The notes beneath the pieces are model-generated. The model was not told where the DNA came from. It did not search any database and saw only the letters and a program-made list of their open reading frames with translations. Below, piece after piece: positions 18,686-28,142 of a DNA stretch of 64,000 nucleotides. A program made the translations under genes and the position numbers. The DNA is from Marinobacter halophilus (lineage in GTDB: Bacteria; Pseudomonadota; Gammaproteobacteria; Pseudomonadales; Oleiphilaceae). Positions within the stretch are counted from its first letter, which is position 1. Every line of letters starts with the position of its first letter. The stretch spans positions 104,742-168,741 of the forward strand of contig NZ_PXNN01000005.1 in the NCBI RefSeq assembly GCF_003007685.1, given 5' to 3'.

Positions 18686-19986
18686 GCGGTAGCCAACAAC
18701 ACGATAGCAGCAGTCTGATAGTGACCGGGGGCACACTGTTTGATGGTCGCGGGCAGCAAATCACCAATCCTGGTCTGCTGATCCGTGGCGGTAAGGTGGC
18801 TGCGCTGGGCGCATCAGCGCTGGGGGCTGAGGCTGCGCGCGAATTTGATGCCAGTGGTTGTGTTATATCGCCCGGCTTTGTTGACCTGTGCTGCAACCTG
18901 CGGGAGCCGGGCAACGGCCAGAAAGGCAATATTGAGACGGAAACCCGCGCCGCCGCCCATGGTGGTTTTACCACTGTATGCGCCAGTCCGGAAACTTCGC
19001 CGGTGAACGACTCCGGCGCCGTTACCCATCTGATTCGCGAAGGAGCGGCCTCGCGGGGTGTGATCAATGTGTTGCCGGTCGGCGCCATCACCCGCGGCCT
19101 GGAAGGCGACTTGCTGAGTGATATGGCGGGTCTGAAAAGCGCCGGTTGCGTGGCGGTGGGTAACGGCTCCCGGGGCGTGCGTAATGCCCGGATTCTGCGC
19201 CGGTGCATGGCCTATGCCCAGACCTTTGGTCTGACGGTGATGTTCAGCCCTGAAAATCAGGCGCTGGCGGCCGACGGTTACGCCCACGACGGTCAGGTGG
19301 CAACCCGCCTGGGGCTGCTGGGCATTCCGGAAGTGGCCGAAACCACCGCGGTGATGGAAATGCTGCTGCTGGCGGAGGAAACCGGCGTGCGCCTGCACCT
19401 GAGTCAGTTGTCCTGCGCTCGCAGTGTCGAGATGCTGGCGGGTGCGCGCCAAAGGGGTATTCAGGTAACCGCCGATGTCGCTATGCACCAGCTGGTCTTT
19501 ACGGAACAGGCCCTGGCCGGTTTTGACAGCCGCTTTCATGTGCGCCCGCCGCTGCGCTCCGAGGCCGATCGTCAGGCACTGCTGGCCGGTGTCAGGGATG
19601 GTGTTATCGACGCCATTGTCAGTCAGCACCAACCCCATGACAGTGCCGCCAAGCAAGCACCCCTGCCGGCGACCGAACCCGGTTTGTCGAGCATTGAAAG
19701 CACACTGTCACTCGGGCTGAAACTGGTCACGGCCGGCCAGCTCAGCCTCGACTGTTTGCTGACTGCACTTACCGCTGGTCCTGCCCGGGTCGTTGGTCGT
19801 TCGGCTGAATTGTCCGAGGGTGCGCCGGCGGATCTCTGTATTTTTGATCCTGACGGCCACTGGGTACCCTCGGCCCACACGCTGATTTCAGCGGGTAGGC
19901 ACGCGCCCTTGTTTGGTGTAGAACTGCCGGGTCAGGTCAAGCTGACGCTGGTGAGCGGTCAGGTTGCCTGGACCGCCGTCGATTAA
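18682..19986 (+). CDS. pyrC': Dihydroorotase-like protein PyrC' lacking metal ligands
   Basis: A 434-residue amidohydrolase-fold protein, very probably non-catalytic. The zinc-binding HxH before LREPG is replaced by Cys-Cys-Asn ([10 protein letters not shown] near residue 70), the third-ligand region reads LHLSQLS without the expected HxSH, and the catalytic Asp-containing DHAPH motif reads SQHQPH. In Pseudomonas such a pseudo-dihydroorotase is required to assemble active ATCase with PyrB; the same structural role is inferred here from the 4-bp overlap with pyrB. A true dihydroorotase should be encoded elsewhere. Confidence 0.9.
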   Translation: MSGSQQHDSSSLIVTGGTLFDGRGQQITNPGLLIRGGKVAALGASALGAEAAREFDASGCVISPGFVDLCCNLREPGNGQKGNIETETRAAAHGGFTTVCASPETSPVNDSGAVTHLIREGAASRGVINVLPVGAITRGLEGDLLSDMAGLKSAGCVAVGNGSRGVRNARILRRCMAYAQTFGLTVMFSPENQALAADGYAHDGQVATRLGLLGIPEVAETTAVMEMLLLAEETGVRLHLSQLSCARSVEMLAGARQRGIQVTADVAMHQLVFTEQALAGFDSRFHVRPPLRSEADRQALLAGVRDGVIDAIVSQHQPHDSAAKQAPLPATEPGLSSIESTLSLGLKLVTAGQLSLDCLLTALTAGPARVVGRSAELSEGAPADLCIFDPDGHWVPSAHTLISAGRHAPLFGVELPGQVKLTLVSGQVAWTAVD

Positions 19987-20007
19987 CCTGCCTTCCTGAA
20001 AATGCGG

Positions 20008-20027
20008 CAGAGGTTGTCTGACCTCTG
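20008..20027 (+). terminator. Weak hairpin after pyrC'
   Basis: CAGAGGT and ACCTCTG (7-bp stem, 6-base loop) lie 22 bp after the pyrC' stop, with no T-run. It may mark the 3' end of the gshB-pyrC' gene run, by a Rho-dependent or weak intrinsic mechanism. Confidence 0.25.
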
Positions 20028-20139
20028 TCGACAACATCACATATTAATCCAAAGTTGCTGAAAAGGCCTTGATGCAAGGCACCTGAGCCAACGTATTCTA
20101 GGGCATGGCCACTTATGGTCAGGTTATGGACGATGGACA

Positions 20140-20165
20140 ATACCGGTTGTGCGCTGTACCGGTAT
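20140..20165. promoter_or_regulatory. Inverted repeat upstream of the solute-binding protein gene
   Basis: ATACCGGT (20140-20147) and ACCGGTAT (20158-20165) form an 8-bp perfect inverted repeat with a 10-bp spacer, ending 28 bp before the GTG start at 20194. It could be an operator or a 5' UTR hairpin. The rest of the 207-bp gap shows nothing decisive. Confidence 0.35.
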
Positions 20166-20193
20166 CCGAAAATAATAACTCAGGAGTCATCCC

Positions 20194-21213
20194 GTGAAAT
20201 CACTCAGCTTTTCCCGCCGGCTTGCCGTGGCAACGGCATTGTGCGCCAGCATGGTTGCCCCGTCTCTGGCCCACGCCGAGACTGACATTCTAGAGCGCAG
20301 TTTCTGCGTATTCGACCCAGTGGGTGCCAACGGCCCGTTGTTTGCCATTACCCGAGAGTTCCAGCCGGTTGCCATGCAACGCGGGATCAGGCTTGACCTG
20401 CGCGCTTATACTGACGAAAAGGTCGCCGCTGAAGATTTCAAGGCCGGGCAGTGCGATGCAGTCTTGTTGACCGGCACCCGGGCGCGGGAATTCAACAAGT
20501 TCACCGGCAGCCTTGAGGCCATGGGTGCCGTGCCTGGTGAGCAGGAAATGCGCCTGTTATACAACACCTTGAGCCAGCCTCAGGCCCAGCAGTTCCTGAT
20601 AGACGGGCCGTACGAAGTCGCCGGCGTGTTCCCGGCTGGTGCCATCTACCTGCACACTCGGGATCGTAGCGTCGATTCCGTGCAAAAACTCCAGGGCAAG
20701 CGCATTGCCACCCTTGATTATGATAACGCGTCGGTGCGTATGGTCCGGCATGTTGGCGCATCGGTTGTGGGCTCCAACTCGGCAAACTTTGCCGGCAAAT
20801 TCAACAACGGCAGCGTGGATCTGGCCTACGCACCGGCGGTGGCTTATCAGCCGCTCGAACTCTACAAGGGCGTGAATCCCAACGGTGGCGTGTTCAAGTA
20901 CGCGCTGGCCTACATGAATTTCCAGGTCATTATTCACCGGGAACGCTTCCCCGATGACGCCGGCCAGATGGTGCGTGATGAATCGATCAAACGTATTGAT
21001 CAGGCTTACGACATCATTGCGGAGGCCGAGCAGGGGATACCCGCCGAAGTGTGGATGCATCCGCCCCAGGAAGATGTGGCTGAGTATGACCGAATGCTGC
21101 GCCAGGTAAGATTGTCTTTGCTGGAAGATGGTGTGTATGACGAGCGAGCGATCAAACTGATGCGGGCAATTCGTTGCCGGGTAGATGGTTCACGCTCTGA
21201 GTGTGCTTCCTGA
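20194..21213 (+). CDS. Periplasmic solute-binding protein, AdeT/TRAP-associated type
   Basis: A 339-residue exported protein with a clear signal peptide (KSLSFSRRLAVATALCASMV..., cleavage after AHA near residue 28). The body resembles periplasmic binding proteins: YTDEKVAAEDFKAGQCDAVL near 73 and LQGKRIATLDYD near 165. As remembered, it fits the family misnamed AdeT (putative aminoglycoside efflux) in Acinetobacter, which accompanies TRAP permeases. The ligand is unknown. GTG start with an AGGAG site 8 bp upstream. It probably works with the TRAP permease at 22892-24958, although an HU gene on the other strand intervenes. Confidence 0.65.
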   Translation: MKSLSFSRRLAVATALCASMVAPSLAHAETDILERSFCVFDPVGANGPLFAITREFQPVAMQRGIRLDLRAYTDEKVAAEDFKAGQCDAVLLTGTRAREFNKFTGSLEAMGAVPGEQEMRLLYNTLSQPQAQQFLIDGPYEVAGVFPAGAIYLHTRDRSVDSVQKLQGKRIATLDYDNASVRMVRHVGASVVGSNSANFAGKFNNGSVDLAYAPAVAYQPLELYKGVNPNGGVFKYALAYMNFQVIIHRERFPDDAGQMVRDESIKRIDQAYDIIAEAEQGIPAEVWMHPPQEDVAEYDRMLRQVRLSLLEDGVYDERAIKLMRAIRCRVDGSRSECAS

Positions 21214-21240
21214 GACCGGATTAGCCGTAAAGCGCTGAAT

Positions 21241-21260
21241 GGCCCGCCGTCAGGCGGGCC
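21241..21260. terminator. GC-rich hairpin between convergent genes
   Basis: GGCCCGCC-GTCA-GGCGGGCC is a perfect 8-bp stem with a tetraloop, placed between the ends of the solute-binding protein gene (+) and the HU gene (-). No T-run follows on either strand. It probably serves as a shared transcription-end or mRNA-protecting hairpin. Confidence 0.5.
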
Positions 21261-21272
21261 GATCCGATCCGG

Positions 21273-21545
21273 TTAGCGAATGGCGTCTTTGAGCGTCTTG
21301 CCGGCTTTGAACCCCACGGTTTTGCTGGCGGGAATCTGGATGGTGGCACCGGTCTGCGGGTTGCGACCGGAACGGGCTTCCCGGGCACGGATACCGAACG
21401 TACCGAAGCCGATAAGGGTGGTGTCTTCGCCGCGGGCAGCCGCCGCTGATATCTGATCGGTAACCGCGTTGATCACTTCGCTGGCTTTGTCTCGGGTCAG
21501 GCCGGTTTTGTCGGCAATGGCAGCGGCGAGCTCTGGTTTGCGCAT
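21273..21545 (-). CDS. hupB: HU family nucleoid-associated DNA-binding protein
   Basis: A 90-residue bacterial histone-like protein. It starts with MRKPELAAAIADKTGLTRDK and carries the DNA-binding arm signature GFGTFGIRAREARSGRNPQTG near residues 46-66, followed by IPASKTVGFKAGKTLKDAI. It binds and bends DNA as a dimer. It is transcribed on its own from the minus strand with its own promoter (21616-21644), breaking the putative TRAP gene group. IHF subunits are a less likely alternative on the C-terminal sequence. Confidence 0.93.
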   Translation of the reverse strand: MRKPELAAAIADKTGLTRDKASEVINAVTDQISAAAARGEDTTLIGFGTFGIRAREARSGRNPQTGATIQIPASKTVGFKAGKTLKDAIR

Positions 21546-21615
21546 CGGGCACTCCTGTTTTTTTCATTGTGATTATTGTGGTTGGCCACAGAGCCTGAGC
21601 CTGCGGTTGATGCAA

Positions 21616-21644
21616 TCTATAGTGGCTTTGGCCTGAATGTGCAA
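21616..21644 (-). promoter_or_regulatory. Sigma-70-type promoter of the HU gene
   Basis: On the minus strand TTGCAC (-35), a 17-bp spacer and TATAGA (-10) are found about 70 bp upstream of the HU ATG. Transcription would start near 21609. Hexamer match and spacing are both good. Confidence 0.6.
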
Positions 21645-21821
21645 ACCTGGTTCGGTAACGATATGTGCCCGTTGGCGTCATTTGCGGGGCTTGTCTCAAA
21701 AACCAGATCCTGACTTGGCGATAATGTCGGGCTGGTTACAGGATGTAACAAAGGCTTTGTCGTTCCTCAAGGGTCCTGATCTTGTTGAAAAATCCACAAA
21801 AATAAAAGGGTGTTGAATGCT

Positions 21822-22865
21822 ATGAAAGAATTCCGGAAAACCGCGTCCCGATTCCGTGCTCTCGTGGTGGCCATCGGTGCCAGTGTGGCACTCAGCGGCT
21901 GTGGTGTGGTCAATCACATGGTCTATAAAACCACCGGTGATGTGATGAAAGGGTTTTCCCGGAACCACACGGTGCCTTACCTGCTGGAATCCGACGATCT
22001 GGCCATGGGTTGTTCCATGAGTGAAGCCACTACGCCGCTGCTGATGTCGTTCGGCCGGGTGACCAGTGAGCCGGACCAGCTTGCCGTTATGTTGTACCTT
22101 TCTTCCGGTAGTTGTGCCGAAGAGCAGGCCCGGGAGCATGGCCTGACGGCGTCACGGGCCATGTACACCATGAATGCCAGTGAAGCCCAGGATGCCCTTA
22201 TCCAGCAGAAGCGAGCCCATAGCCTGGCGGCGAAGCGCTACCTCAAGGGCTGGCAACACCACAATGCGCATTACGGTGACCCGGATGCCACTGAGTGCCC
22301 CAAGTTCAAAGACGAGATGGATGAGTTCATGTACCTGGCCGGTCTGCTGTCTGGATTGCAGGCCCTCAATGCACAGATTCAGTCCTCTTCTTCAATAGGC
22401 GTGCCCTTTAACACCGGATCGGTGGTGGGGCGGGCCACTCAATGCCTGGACAACAAAAAATGGTGGGGGGCTCCGATGGGGCTGCGAGCTACTGTCTGGG
22501 CAATGATCCCCGGTACCATGCCGGAGGGCGAAGACGCTTTTGAGCGTCTGGCCATTGCCGGCAAGCAGGGGGCAGATGCCGGTGTTCGGCTTGGCCATGT
22601 GTTTCACGCCATCGCCGCAGTGAACAAGAACGACGAGCCGTTGGTGAAGTCAATCATCCGCGATCACGCGGAGTCCCTCAAGAATGATGAGCCCAGTGAG
22701 GATTGGCGTTTTGTTGATGCCATGGCCAGCAACATGCTGGTCGGGATTTCGGATCGCTTATGGGTCGAGAATACCGGTTCCCGGACCCCCGTCGGTCAGT
22801 TTGGCAGCTTTTGGGATGATGCCAGAGCGCCCGTAGAAACCATGGATCTGGACGATCTTCTGTAA
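21822..22865 (+). CDS. Putative lipoprotein, possibly a TRAP T-component (TatT-like)
   Basis: About 347 residues. The N-terminus has basic residues, a hydrophobic stretch and a lipobox (VALSGCG), so it should be lipid-anchored. The mature part is helical, without a motif I can firmly name. The segment SDDLAMGCSMSEATTPLLMS followed by DQLAVMLYLSSGSC is reminiscent of TatT, the TPR-like lipoprotein that accompanies some TRAP transporters. Position directly upstream of a TRAP permease (26 bp) supports this, but the assignment is inference. The start is uncertain between ATG 21822 and GTG 21810. Confidence 0.55.
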   Translation: MKEFRKTASRFRALVVAIGASVALSGCGVVNHMVYKTTGDVMKGFSRNHTVPYLLESDDLAMGCSMSEATTPLLMSFGRVTSEPDQLAVMLYLSSGSCAEEQAREHGLTASRAMYTMNASEAQDALIQQKRAHSLAAKRYLKGWQHHNAHYGDPDATECPKFKDEMDEFMYLAGLLSGLQALNAQIQSSSSIGVPFNTGSVVGRATQCLDNKKWWGAPMGLRATVWAMIPGTMPEGEDAFERLAIAGKQGADAGVRLGHVFHAIAAVNKNDEPLVKSIIRDHAESLKNDEPSEDWRFVDAMASNMLVGISDRLWVENTGSRTPVGQFGSFWDDARAPVETMDLDDLL

Positions 22866-22891
22866 CTCATGGAATCTCAGAGTAGGGTGTT

Positions 22892-24958
22892 ATGACGAAG
22901 GGTGATTTTCAACGCACCAGGCTGGAATGGTTCTCCTCATTGCCCGCCTGTCTTCTACTGCTGTCGGTGGTGTTGTTCTCTACCAGCAGTGACATTCACA
23001 ACCAGATGCTGCGCGGTGGCGAAAATCTGTGGACTGGCTACTACAAACTGCGCATGGATCCCGTTCAACCGGATTGTGACCCAAACCGGAGTATTGAGGC
23101 TGCGGTCGCGGAAGAGCTCGCCAAAGCGCCGCCTGCCAACGATTCGATGGCGGCGTTACTGGGTACTCATGAGAAAGACCCGGCTGATATCCGGCTTGCC
23201 ATCGAGCGTTCGGTGCGGGAGTGCCAGGCTGCCCATGCCAGCTTTTTGCAGTTGCAGGACAAGTTGACGCCGGGGGTGAAGGCCTACCGTGCCGCTGAAT
23301 TGTTTGTCGCAGACCTGATTGCCTTCGGGCTTTCGGCGCAGCGTTATATTCTGGTGATTCTGGTGATGCTGTGCGCTGTCACTGCGACCCTGACCCGCCA
23401 TCATATTGCCATGCGGTCGATGGAAACCCGCCTCGACTACACGGTTTCCTACACCTTACAGACCGTTGCCAACGCTATGTTGCTGGGCTCGAGTGTGGTA
23501 TTCCGGCAATCCAGTCTGGGCAGCAGTACTGCAGTCTCCGCTGAAGAATTGTTACTGCATAACTTCTGGGTCATCGGCTTTACCTGCCTCACTATTGCCA
23601 GTCTTTACCGGCTGTTCCGGCCGCCAACGAATCTTGCCGAGGGCGGTCGGCTTGGGCAAGCCTTCCTGGCGGTGCCGCTGTACACTGTGATGTGCCTGAT
23701 CTCCGGAACCTATTTTGCGTTGATCGGGCACTCTTCAGGCATTGGCATCTACCTGGGCAAAATGATGGAGCTGGCGGACATGTTCCTGAATGTCGGGCTC
23801 TATGTCTGGGTTGGCATGATGCTGAAGCAGACCCGTTTGGCAACCCTGGTATTCAACGTTTTCCGCCCCTGGCGGATGCCGCCGGAAATGCTGGCGGTAG
23901 TGGCGGTACTGGTCGCTGCCGTACCCACCGCCTACACCGGCGCTTCCGGGATTTTTGTCATTGCCGCGGGTGCTGTTATCTACAGTGAGCTGCGTGCCGC
24001 CGGCGCCCGTCGCCATCTGGCGTTGGCGGCAACGGCCATGTCTGGTTCTCTGGGTGTGGTGCTGCGACCCTGCCTACTAGTGGTAGTGATTGCCTATCTC
24101 AACCGCGAAGTCACCACCGATGAGCTGTTCGGCTGGGGTATCTGGGTATTCGTGTTAACCGCGGTCATGTTTGCCATGGTGGCACTGAGCGTGAACCGTC
24201 AGAGCAAGTTTGACCTGGCGCCGACGGCCCAGGCATTGCCAGCTTCGCTTCAGGCTCTGCGGCCGTTGTTGCCCTACGCTCTGGTGATCGTGGGTGTGGT
24301 GCTGCTCTACCGTTTTGCACTGGACGTGAGGATGGATGAATTTTCCGCACCTCGTCTGCTGCCTGTGATTATGCTGGCTATCCTGCTTTATGAACATGTC
24401 AGCCTGAAAAATGTGGGTGGTCGGGCGTCGGGTGAAATTCATCATCAGGGCCTGGAACGCAGCGTTCGGGGTGCCACTAACGACACCACCGCCGAGATCG
24501 GTGCTCTGCTGTTGCTGCTTGGCCTGTCCGTGAGTATCGGCGGGGTCATTGAGCGCTCTCACCTTATGGAAACTTTCCCTCAGGCCTTTGATAGCGCCTG
24601 GTCGGCGATGCTGCTGATGGTGGTGATTCTGGTCATCCTGGGCATGATCATGGATGCCTTCGGTGCGGTGATCCTGGTGACCGCGACCGTGGCGACCATT
24701 GCCTATTCCAGTGGCATTCATCCCATTCATTTCTGGATGGTCACGCTGGTCGCCTTTGAGCTGGGTTATCTGAGCCCGCCGGTGGCGCTCAACCATCTGC
24801 TCACTCGACAGGTGGTGGGGGAGGCCGAAGTGCTGGCTGCACAACAAGAAGGGGGTACGTTTTACCAGCGTTATGAGCGGATCATCATGCCGCTGATTGC
24901 GATGGGCATCTCGCTGTTGTTGGTGGCATTTGTGCCGTTGTTGTTCTACGCCCTCTGA
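22892..24958 (+). CDS. TRAP transporter membrane protein, DctQ-DctM-like fusion
   Basis: A 688-residue polytopic inner-membrane protein. The C-terminal half is DctM-like: TGASGIFVIAAGAVIYSELR near residues 350-370, a repeat-like RPCLLVVVIAYLNR, LGMIMDAFGAVILVTATVAT near 590 and FELGYLSPPVALNHLL near 628. The N-terminal 330 residues contain a first helix (15-33), a soluble loop of about 100 residues rich in charges, then several helices, consistent with a fused and enlarged DctQ-like part. With the binding protein and lipoprotein upstream it forms a sodium- or proton-driven uptake system of unknown substrate. Confidence 0.78.
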   Translation: MTKGDFQRTRLEWFSSLPACLLLLSVVLFSTSSDIHNQMLRGGENLWTGYYKLRMDPVQPDCDPNRSIEAAVAEELAKAPPANDSMAALLGTHEKDPADIRLAIERSVRECQAAHASFLQLQDKLTPGVKAYRAAELFVADLIAFGLSAQRYILVILVMLCAVTATLTRHHIAMRSMETRLDYTVSYTLQTVANAMLLGSSVVFRQSSLGSSTAVSAEELLLHNFWVIGFTCLTIASLYRLFRPPTNLAEGGRLGQAFLAVPLYTVMCLISGTYFALIGHSSGIGIYLGKMMELADMFLNVGLYVWVGMMLKQTRLATLVFNVFRPWRMPPEMLAVVAVLVAAVPTAYTGASGIFVIAAGAVIYSELRAAGARRHLALAATAMSGSLGVVLRPCLLVVVIAYLNREVTTDELFGWGIWVFVLTAVMFAMVALSVNRQSKFDLAPTAQALPASLQALRPLLPYALVIVGVVLLYRFALDVRMDEFSAPRLLPVIMLAILLYEHVSLKNVGGRASGEIHHQGLERSVRGATNDTTAEIGALLLLLGLSVSIGGVIERSHLMETFPQAFDSAWSAMLLMVVILVILGMIMDAFGAVILVTATVATIAYSSGIHPIHFWMVTLVAFELGYLSPPVALNHLLTRQVVGEAEVLAAQQEGGTFYQRYERIIMPLIAMGISLLLVAFVPLLFYAL

Positions 24959-24978
24959 CCAGAGTGGGCGTAAGCCAC

Positions 24979-25014
24979 AAAAAAAGCGCCGTGCTTTCGC
25001 AGGGCGCTTTTTTT
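24979..25014. terminator. Bidirectional Rho-independent terminator
   Basis: AAAAAAAGCGCC and GGCGCTTTTTTT enclose an 11-12 base loop. A-run and T-run flank the stem symmetrically, serving both the TRAP gene (+) and pckA (-), whose ends face each other here. Confidence 0.9.
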
Positions 25015-25027
25015 ATGCCGGAGACAC

Positions 25028-26563
25028 TCAGCTGAGTTTCGGGCCGGCCTCAATAATGGCATCCGCCACATCGAACTTCTTGAAATTTTCCACGAACTGA
25101 GTGATCAGCTCCTCAGCCTTGCCGTCGTAGTATTCCGGGCTGGTCCAGGTGTTGCGCGGATTCAGCAGGTCGTTGTCCACCCCGGGAATATGCTTGGGCA
25201 CGTTCAGGTTAAGCGTATCGAGGTGTTCGGTCTCCACATCATCCAGATCGCCGTTCTGAATGGCGGCAATAATGGCCCGTGTGGTCGGAATGCTGAAGCG
25301 CTGGCCTTCACCGTAAGGGCCGCCGGTCCAGCCGGTATTGACCAGGAACACCTTGCTGCCAAACTCATCGATGCGCTTCATCAGCAGCTCAGCGTAAACC
25401 CCCGCCGGACGTGGGAAGAACGGCGCACCAAAGCAGGTGGAGAAGGTCGACTTAAGCTTGGACGAAGAGCCCATCTCGGTAGAGCCCACCAGTGCCGTGT
25501 AACCACTCAGGAAGTGATAAGCGGCGGCTTCACGGCTCAGGATGGATACCGGCGGCAGTACGCCGGTCATGTCGCAGGTCAGGAAGATGATGTGCGACGG
25601 CTCACCGGCACGATTTTCCAGCACACGTTTTTCAACGTGTTCCAGCGGGTAAGCGCAGCGGGAGTTTTCGGTCAGCGAGACGTCAGTGTAGTCAGGCTCG
25701 CGGGTTTCCGGGTCGATCGTCACGTTTTCAACGATGGCGCCAAAACGGATGGCATCCCAGATAATCGGTTCGTTTTTCTTGCTCAGGTCGATGCACTTGG
25801 CGTAGCAACCGCCTTCGATGTTGAACACGGTGCCAGGCCCCCAGCCATGCTCATCGTCACCAATCAGGAAGCGATGGGGGTCGGCAGACAAGGTGGTTTT
25901 GCCAGTGCCAGAAAGTCCGAAGAACAGACAGGTATCTCCGTTCTCACTGACGTTGGCGGAACAGTGCATCGGCAAAACATCTTTCTCCGGCAGCAGAAAG
26001 TTCTGCACCGAGAACATGGCTTTCTTCATTTCACCGGCGTAATGCATGCCTGCGAGCAAGACCTTGCGCTTGGCAAAGTTGAGTATCACGCAGCCATTGG
26101 AGTTGGTGCCGTCACGTTTCGGTACACACTCGAAATTGGCAGCATTGAGAATCTGCCATTCCTGTTTGTCAGCCTGGTTGTAGGATTCCGGGCGAATAAA
26201 CAGGTTGCGGCCAAACAGGTTCTGCCAGGCCGTTTCGGTGGTCATCTTCACTGGCAGGTAGTGCTCGGGATCAGAGCCAACGTGAACATGGGAGACAAAA
26301 CTGTCTTTTTCAGCAATGTAAGCTTCAACACGATCCCAAAGGGCGTCGAACTTGTCGGCGTCAAACGGGCGGTTGATCGGACCCCACTGGATATCGTCAG
26401 CGGTGCTGGGCTCTTCGACGATAAAACGGTCCATGGGGGACCGGCCGGTGCGTTCGCCGGTGGTGACCACCAGAGAGCCGTTGGCTGCCAGCTGTCCTTC
26501 GTTCCTTGCCAGTGCCATTTCAACCAGTAGTGCTGTACTCAGATCATTATAAGTGTTGCTCAC
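25028..26563 (-). CDS. pckA: Phosphoenolpyruvate carboxykinase (ATP)
   Basis: Converts oxaloacetate and ATP to phosphoenolpyruvate for gluconeogenesis; 511 residues. The ATP-type P-loop [16 protein letters not shown] lies near residues 223-238. Other hallmarks are [17 protein letters not shown] near 37-53, FGAIVENV near 295, and the C-terminal [15 protein letters not shown] segment. It starts with GTG preceded by GAGG. It stands last in the yrfG-hslR-hslO-pckA order seen in enterics, but a 174-bp gap with a hairpin separates it from hslO, suggesting its own promoter. Confidence 0.96.
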   Translation of the reverse strand: MSNTYNDLSTALLVEMALARNEGQLAANGSLVVTTGERTGRSPMDRFIVEEPSTADDIQWGPINRPFDADKFDALWDRVEAYIAEKDSFVSHVHVGSDPEHYLPVKMTTETAWQNLFGRNLFIRPESYNQADKQEWQILNAANFECVPKRDGTNSNGCVILNFAKRKVLLAGMHYAGEMKKAMFSVQNFLLPEKDVLPMHCSANVSENGDTCLFFGLSGTGKTTLSADPHRFLIGDDEHGWGPGTVFNIEGGCYAKCIDLSKKNEPIIWDAIRFGAIVENVTIDPETREPDYTDVSLTENSRCAYPLEHVEKRVLENRAGEPSHIIFLTCDMTGVLPPVSILSREAAAYHFLSGYTALVGSTEMGSSSKLKSTFSTCFGAPFFPRPAGVYAELLMKRIDEFGSKVFLVNTGWTGGPYGEGQRFSIPTTRAIIAAIQNGDLDDVETEHLDTLNLNVPKHIPGVDNDLLNPRNTWTSPEYYDGKAEELITQFVENFKKFDVADAIIEAGPKLS

Positions 26564-26677
26564 TTCGACCTCGCCCTCGGGATGTCTTCGTGATCGCCCA
26601 GGCCGCCCCCCGGAAAATTGGCGGAAATCTGAACAATCGGGTCAATTCAGGCGCGCTATTATGCCAGACGCGCCGGG

Positions 26678-26719
26678 AAAAAACGACTGCCCTGGAAGCC
26701 TCGCCAGCTCTGGCTTCCA
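26678..26719 (-). terminator. Possible terminator after hslO
   Basis: On the minus strand TGGAAGCC and GGCTTCCA form an 8-bp stem with an 11-base loop (26693-26719). Nine bases after it comes a TTTTTT run (26678-26683). The distance from stem to T-run is longer than ideal, so termination may be weak. Confidence 0.45.
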
Positions 26720-26737
26720 AGCTATTTTACAGACTTT

Positions 26738-27592
26738 CTAGTGTAGCGTATGACCAGTAAAAAGGTGGTCAATGTCATTTCTATCGAAGCGATAGTTAGC
26801 GTGACAGAACTGGCAGTCCATGTTGATGCTGCCCTGTTCATCCAGAATACTGTAGCACTCATCCTTGCCGATAGCTTCCAGGGCGGCCAGCGTGCGTTCC
26901 TCAGAGCAGCTGCAGCGGAAGGCAACGGGTTCGGCGTCGAATAGGCGCACGGTCTCCTCATTAAACAACCGGTGCAGCAGGGTTTCGCTGTCCAGCGTCA
27001 GCAGTTCTTCGGCCTCAACCGTGCGAGCCAGATGGTTAACACGGTTCCACAGGTCGTCGTCTTCTTCAGTCTGCCCCGGCATACGTTGCAACATCAGGCC
27101 GGCAGCGGTGTTTTCATTGGCAAACAGAAACAGGCTGGTGGCGATCTGCTCGGAGCGCTCGAAATACTCTTCAAGGCACCCGCTCAGGGTATCGGCTTCC
27201 CGGGGTACCACGCCCTGATAGCGCTGGCCCTGATCTGGCGTGATGGTAATCGCCATGCGGCCCTTGCCCAGCAGTTCATCCAGGCTGTCACCGGTGACCG
27301 CTTCGTTATCGTGACGGGCCAGTCCTCGGATGTGGCGGTCGTGGCTGCATTCGGCCATCAGGGTACGCAACGCGCCTTCGCCGGCCGCCTGCAGAGACAG
27401 TGTGCCTTTGAATTTAAGGCTGCTGCTCATCAGGACGCTGGCGACCAGAGACTCGCCCAGGAGGCGGCGGACGGATTCAGGGTAGGGGGCCTGGGTGACG
27501 ATGTCTTGAAAACTGTCGCCCAGTTGCACCCAGGCACCCCGGACCTGGCTGTGCTCAAAAATAAAACGTTGGAACTGGTCTCGGGATGCCAT
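26738..27592 (-). CDS. hslO: Redox-regulated chaperone Hsp33
   Basis: A cytoplasmic holdase activated by oxidation and heat; 284 residues. The C-terminal zinc-redox switch is intact: CSC near residues 228-230 and CQFC near 261-264, matching the CxC and CxxC ligands. The N-terminal chaperone core shows GALRTLMAECSHDRHIRGLA near 90-110. The ATG follows CAGGAG. It lies downstream of hslR (84-bp gap), a conserved heat-shock pairing. Confidence 0.95.
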   Translation of the reverse strand: MASRDQFQRFIFEHSQVRGAWVQLGDSFQDIVTQAPYPESVRRLLGESLVASVLMSSSLKFKGTLSLQAAGEGALRTLMAECSHDRHIRGLARHDNEAVTGDSLDELLGKGRMAITITPDQGQRYQGVVPREADTLSGCLEEYFERSEQIATSLFLFANENTAAGLMLQRMPGQTEEDDDLWNRVNHLARTVEAEELLTLDSETLLHRLFNEETVRLFDAEPVAFRCSCSEERTLAALEAIGKDECYSILDEQGSINMDCQFCHANYRFDRNDIDHLFTGHTLH

Positions 27593-27676
27593 GGTGTCTC
27601 CTGAAGCTGTCTGATTATGGGGTGTTGACCACCCGGGCAGGTATTTTGGGCGTAGGAAATTTTGTGCGATTCGGCG

Positions 27677-28084
27677 CTACAGTCCGTTCTGATCCCGGAA
27701 CCGCTGAATGTTCCGGCGGTCCTTTTTACTTGGCCGCCGCGCCGGCGGCAGTTGAGCGGTTTGCATGGTTTTACGCTGCCAGGCGAGATCTTCGCGTTTC
27801 TTCAGACTGTCTTCGGTTTCATGGTAGAGCTTTTGCGCTTCGGGGGCGCCCCGGCGGCGATCGCTGATCTCATCCACGATAACAATTTTCTCTTGCCAGC
27901 CCAGGCGCAGGGTGACACTGGCACCGGTTTCGACAATCTTGCCGGGCTTGGTGCGCTGGCTGTTGTAATGAACTTTGCCGCCTTCGATTGCTTCTTTGGC
28001 CAGGCCCCGGGTTTTATAGAAGCGGGCAGCCCACAGCCATTTGTCCAGCCTGATCTTGTGTTCGTCAGCGTTAATTGCCGCCAT
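27677..28084 (-). CDS. hslR: Ribosome-associated heat shock protein Hsp15
   Basis: A 135-residue S4-domain RNA-binding protein that recycles stalled 50S subunits carrying nascent chains. The S4 motif is IRLDKWLWAARFYKTRGLAK near residues 11-30, followed by IEGGKVHYNSQRTKPGKIV. The basic C-terminal tail (ARRPSKKDRRNIQRF) is typical. Strong GAGGAG site before ATG. It sits between yrfG and hslO as in E. coli. Confidence 0.94.
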   Translation of the reverse strand: MAAINADEHKIRLDKWLWAARFYKTRGLAKEAIEGGKVHYNSQRTKPGKIVETGASVTLRLGWQEKIVIVDEISDRRRGAPEAQKLYHETEDSLKKREDLAWQRKTMQTAQLPPARRPSKKDRRNIQRFRDQNGL

Positions 28085-28142
28085 AACTCCTCACCTGATG
28101 GGCTTGTCAGTGGTCTGACTCAATCGGATTATAACCGCCCCG

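Noticed and set aside
25190..26530. A 440-codon plus-strand frame opposite pckA
   Set aside because: It is the antisense shadow of a clear PEP carboxykinase gene; no ribosome site or family similarity.
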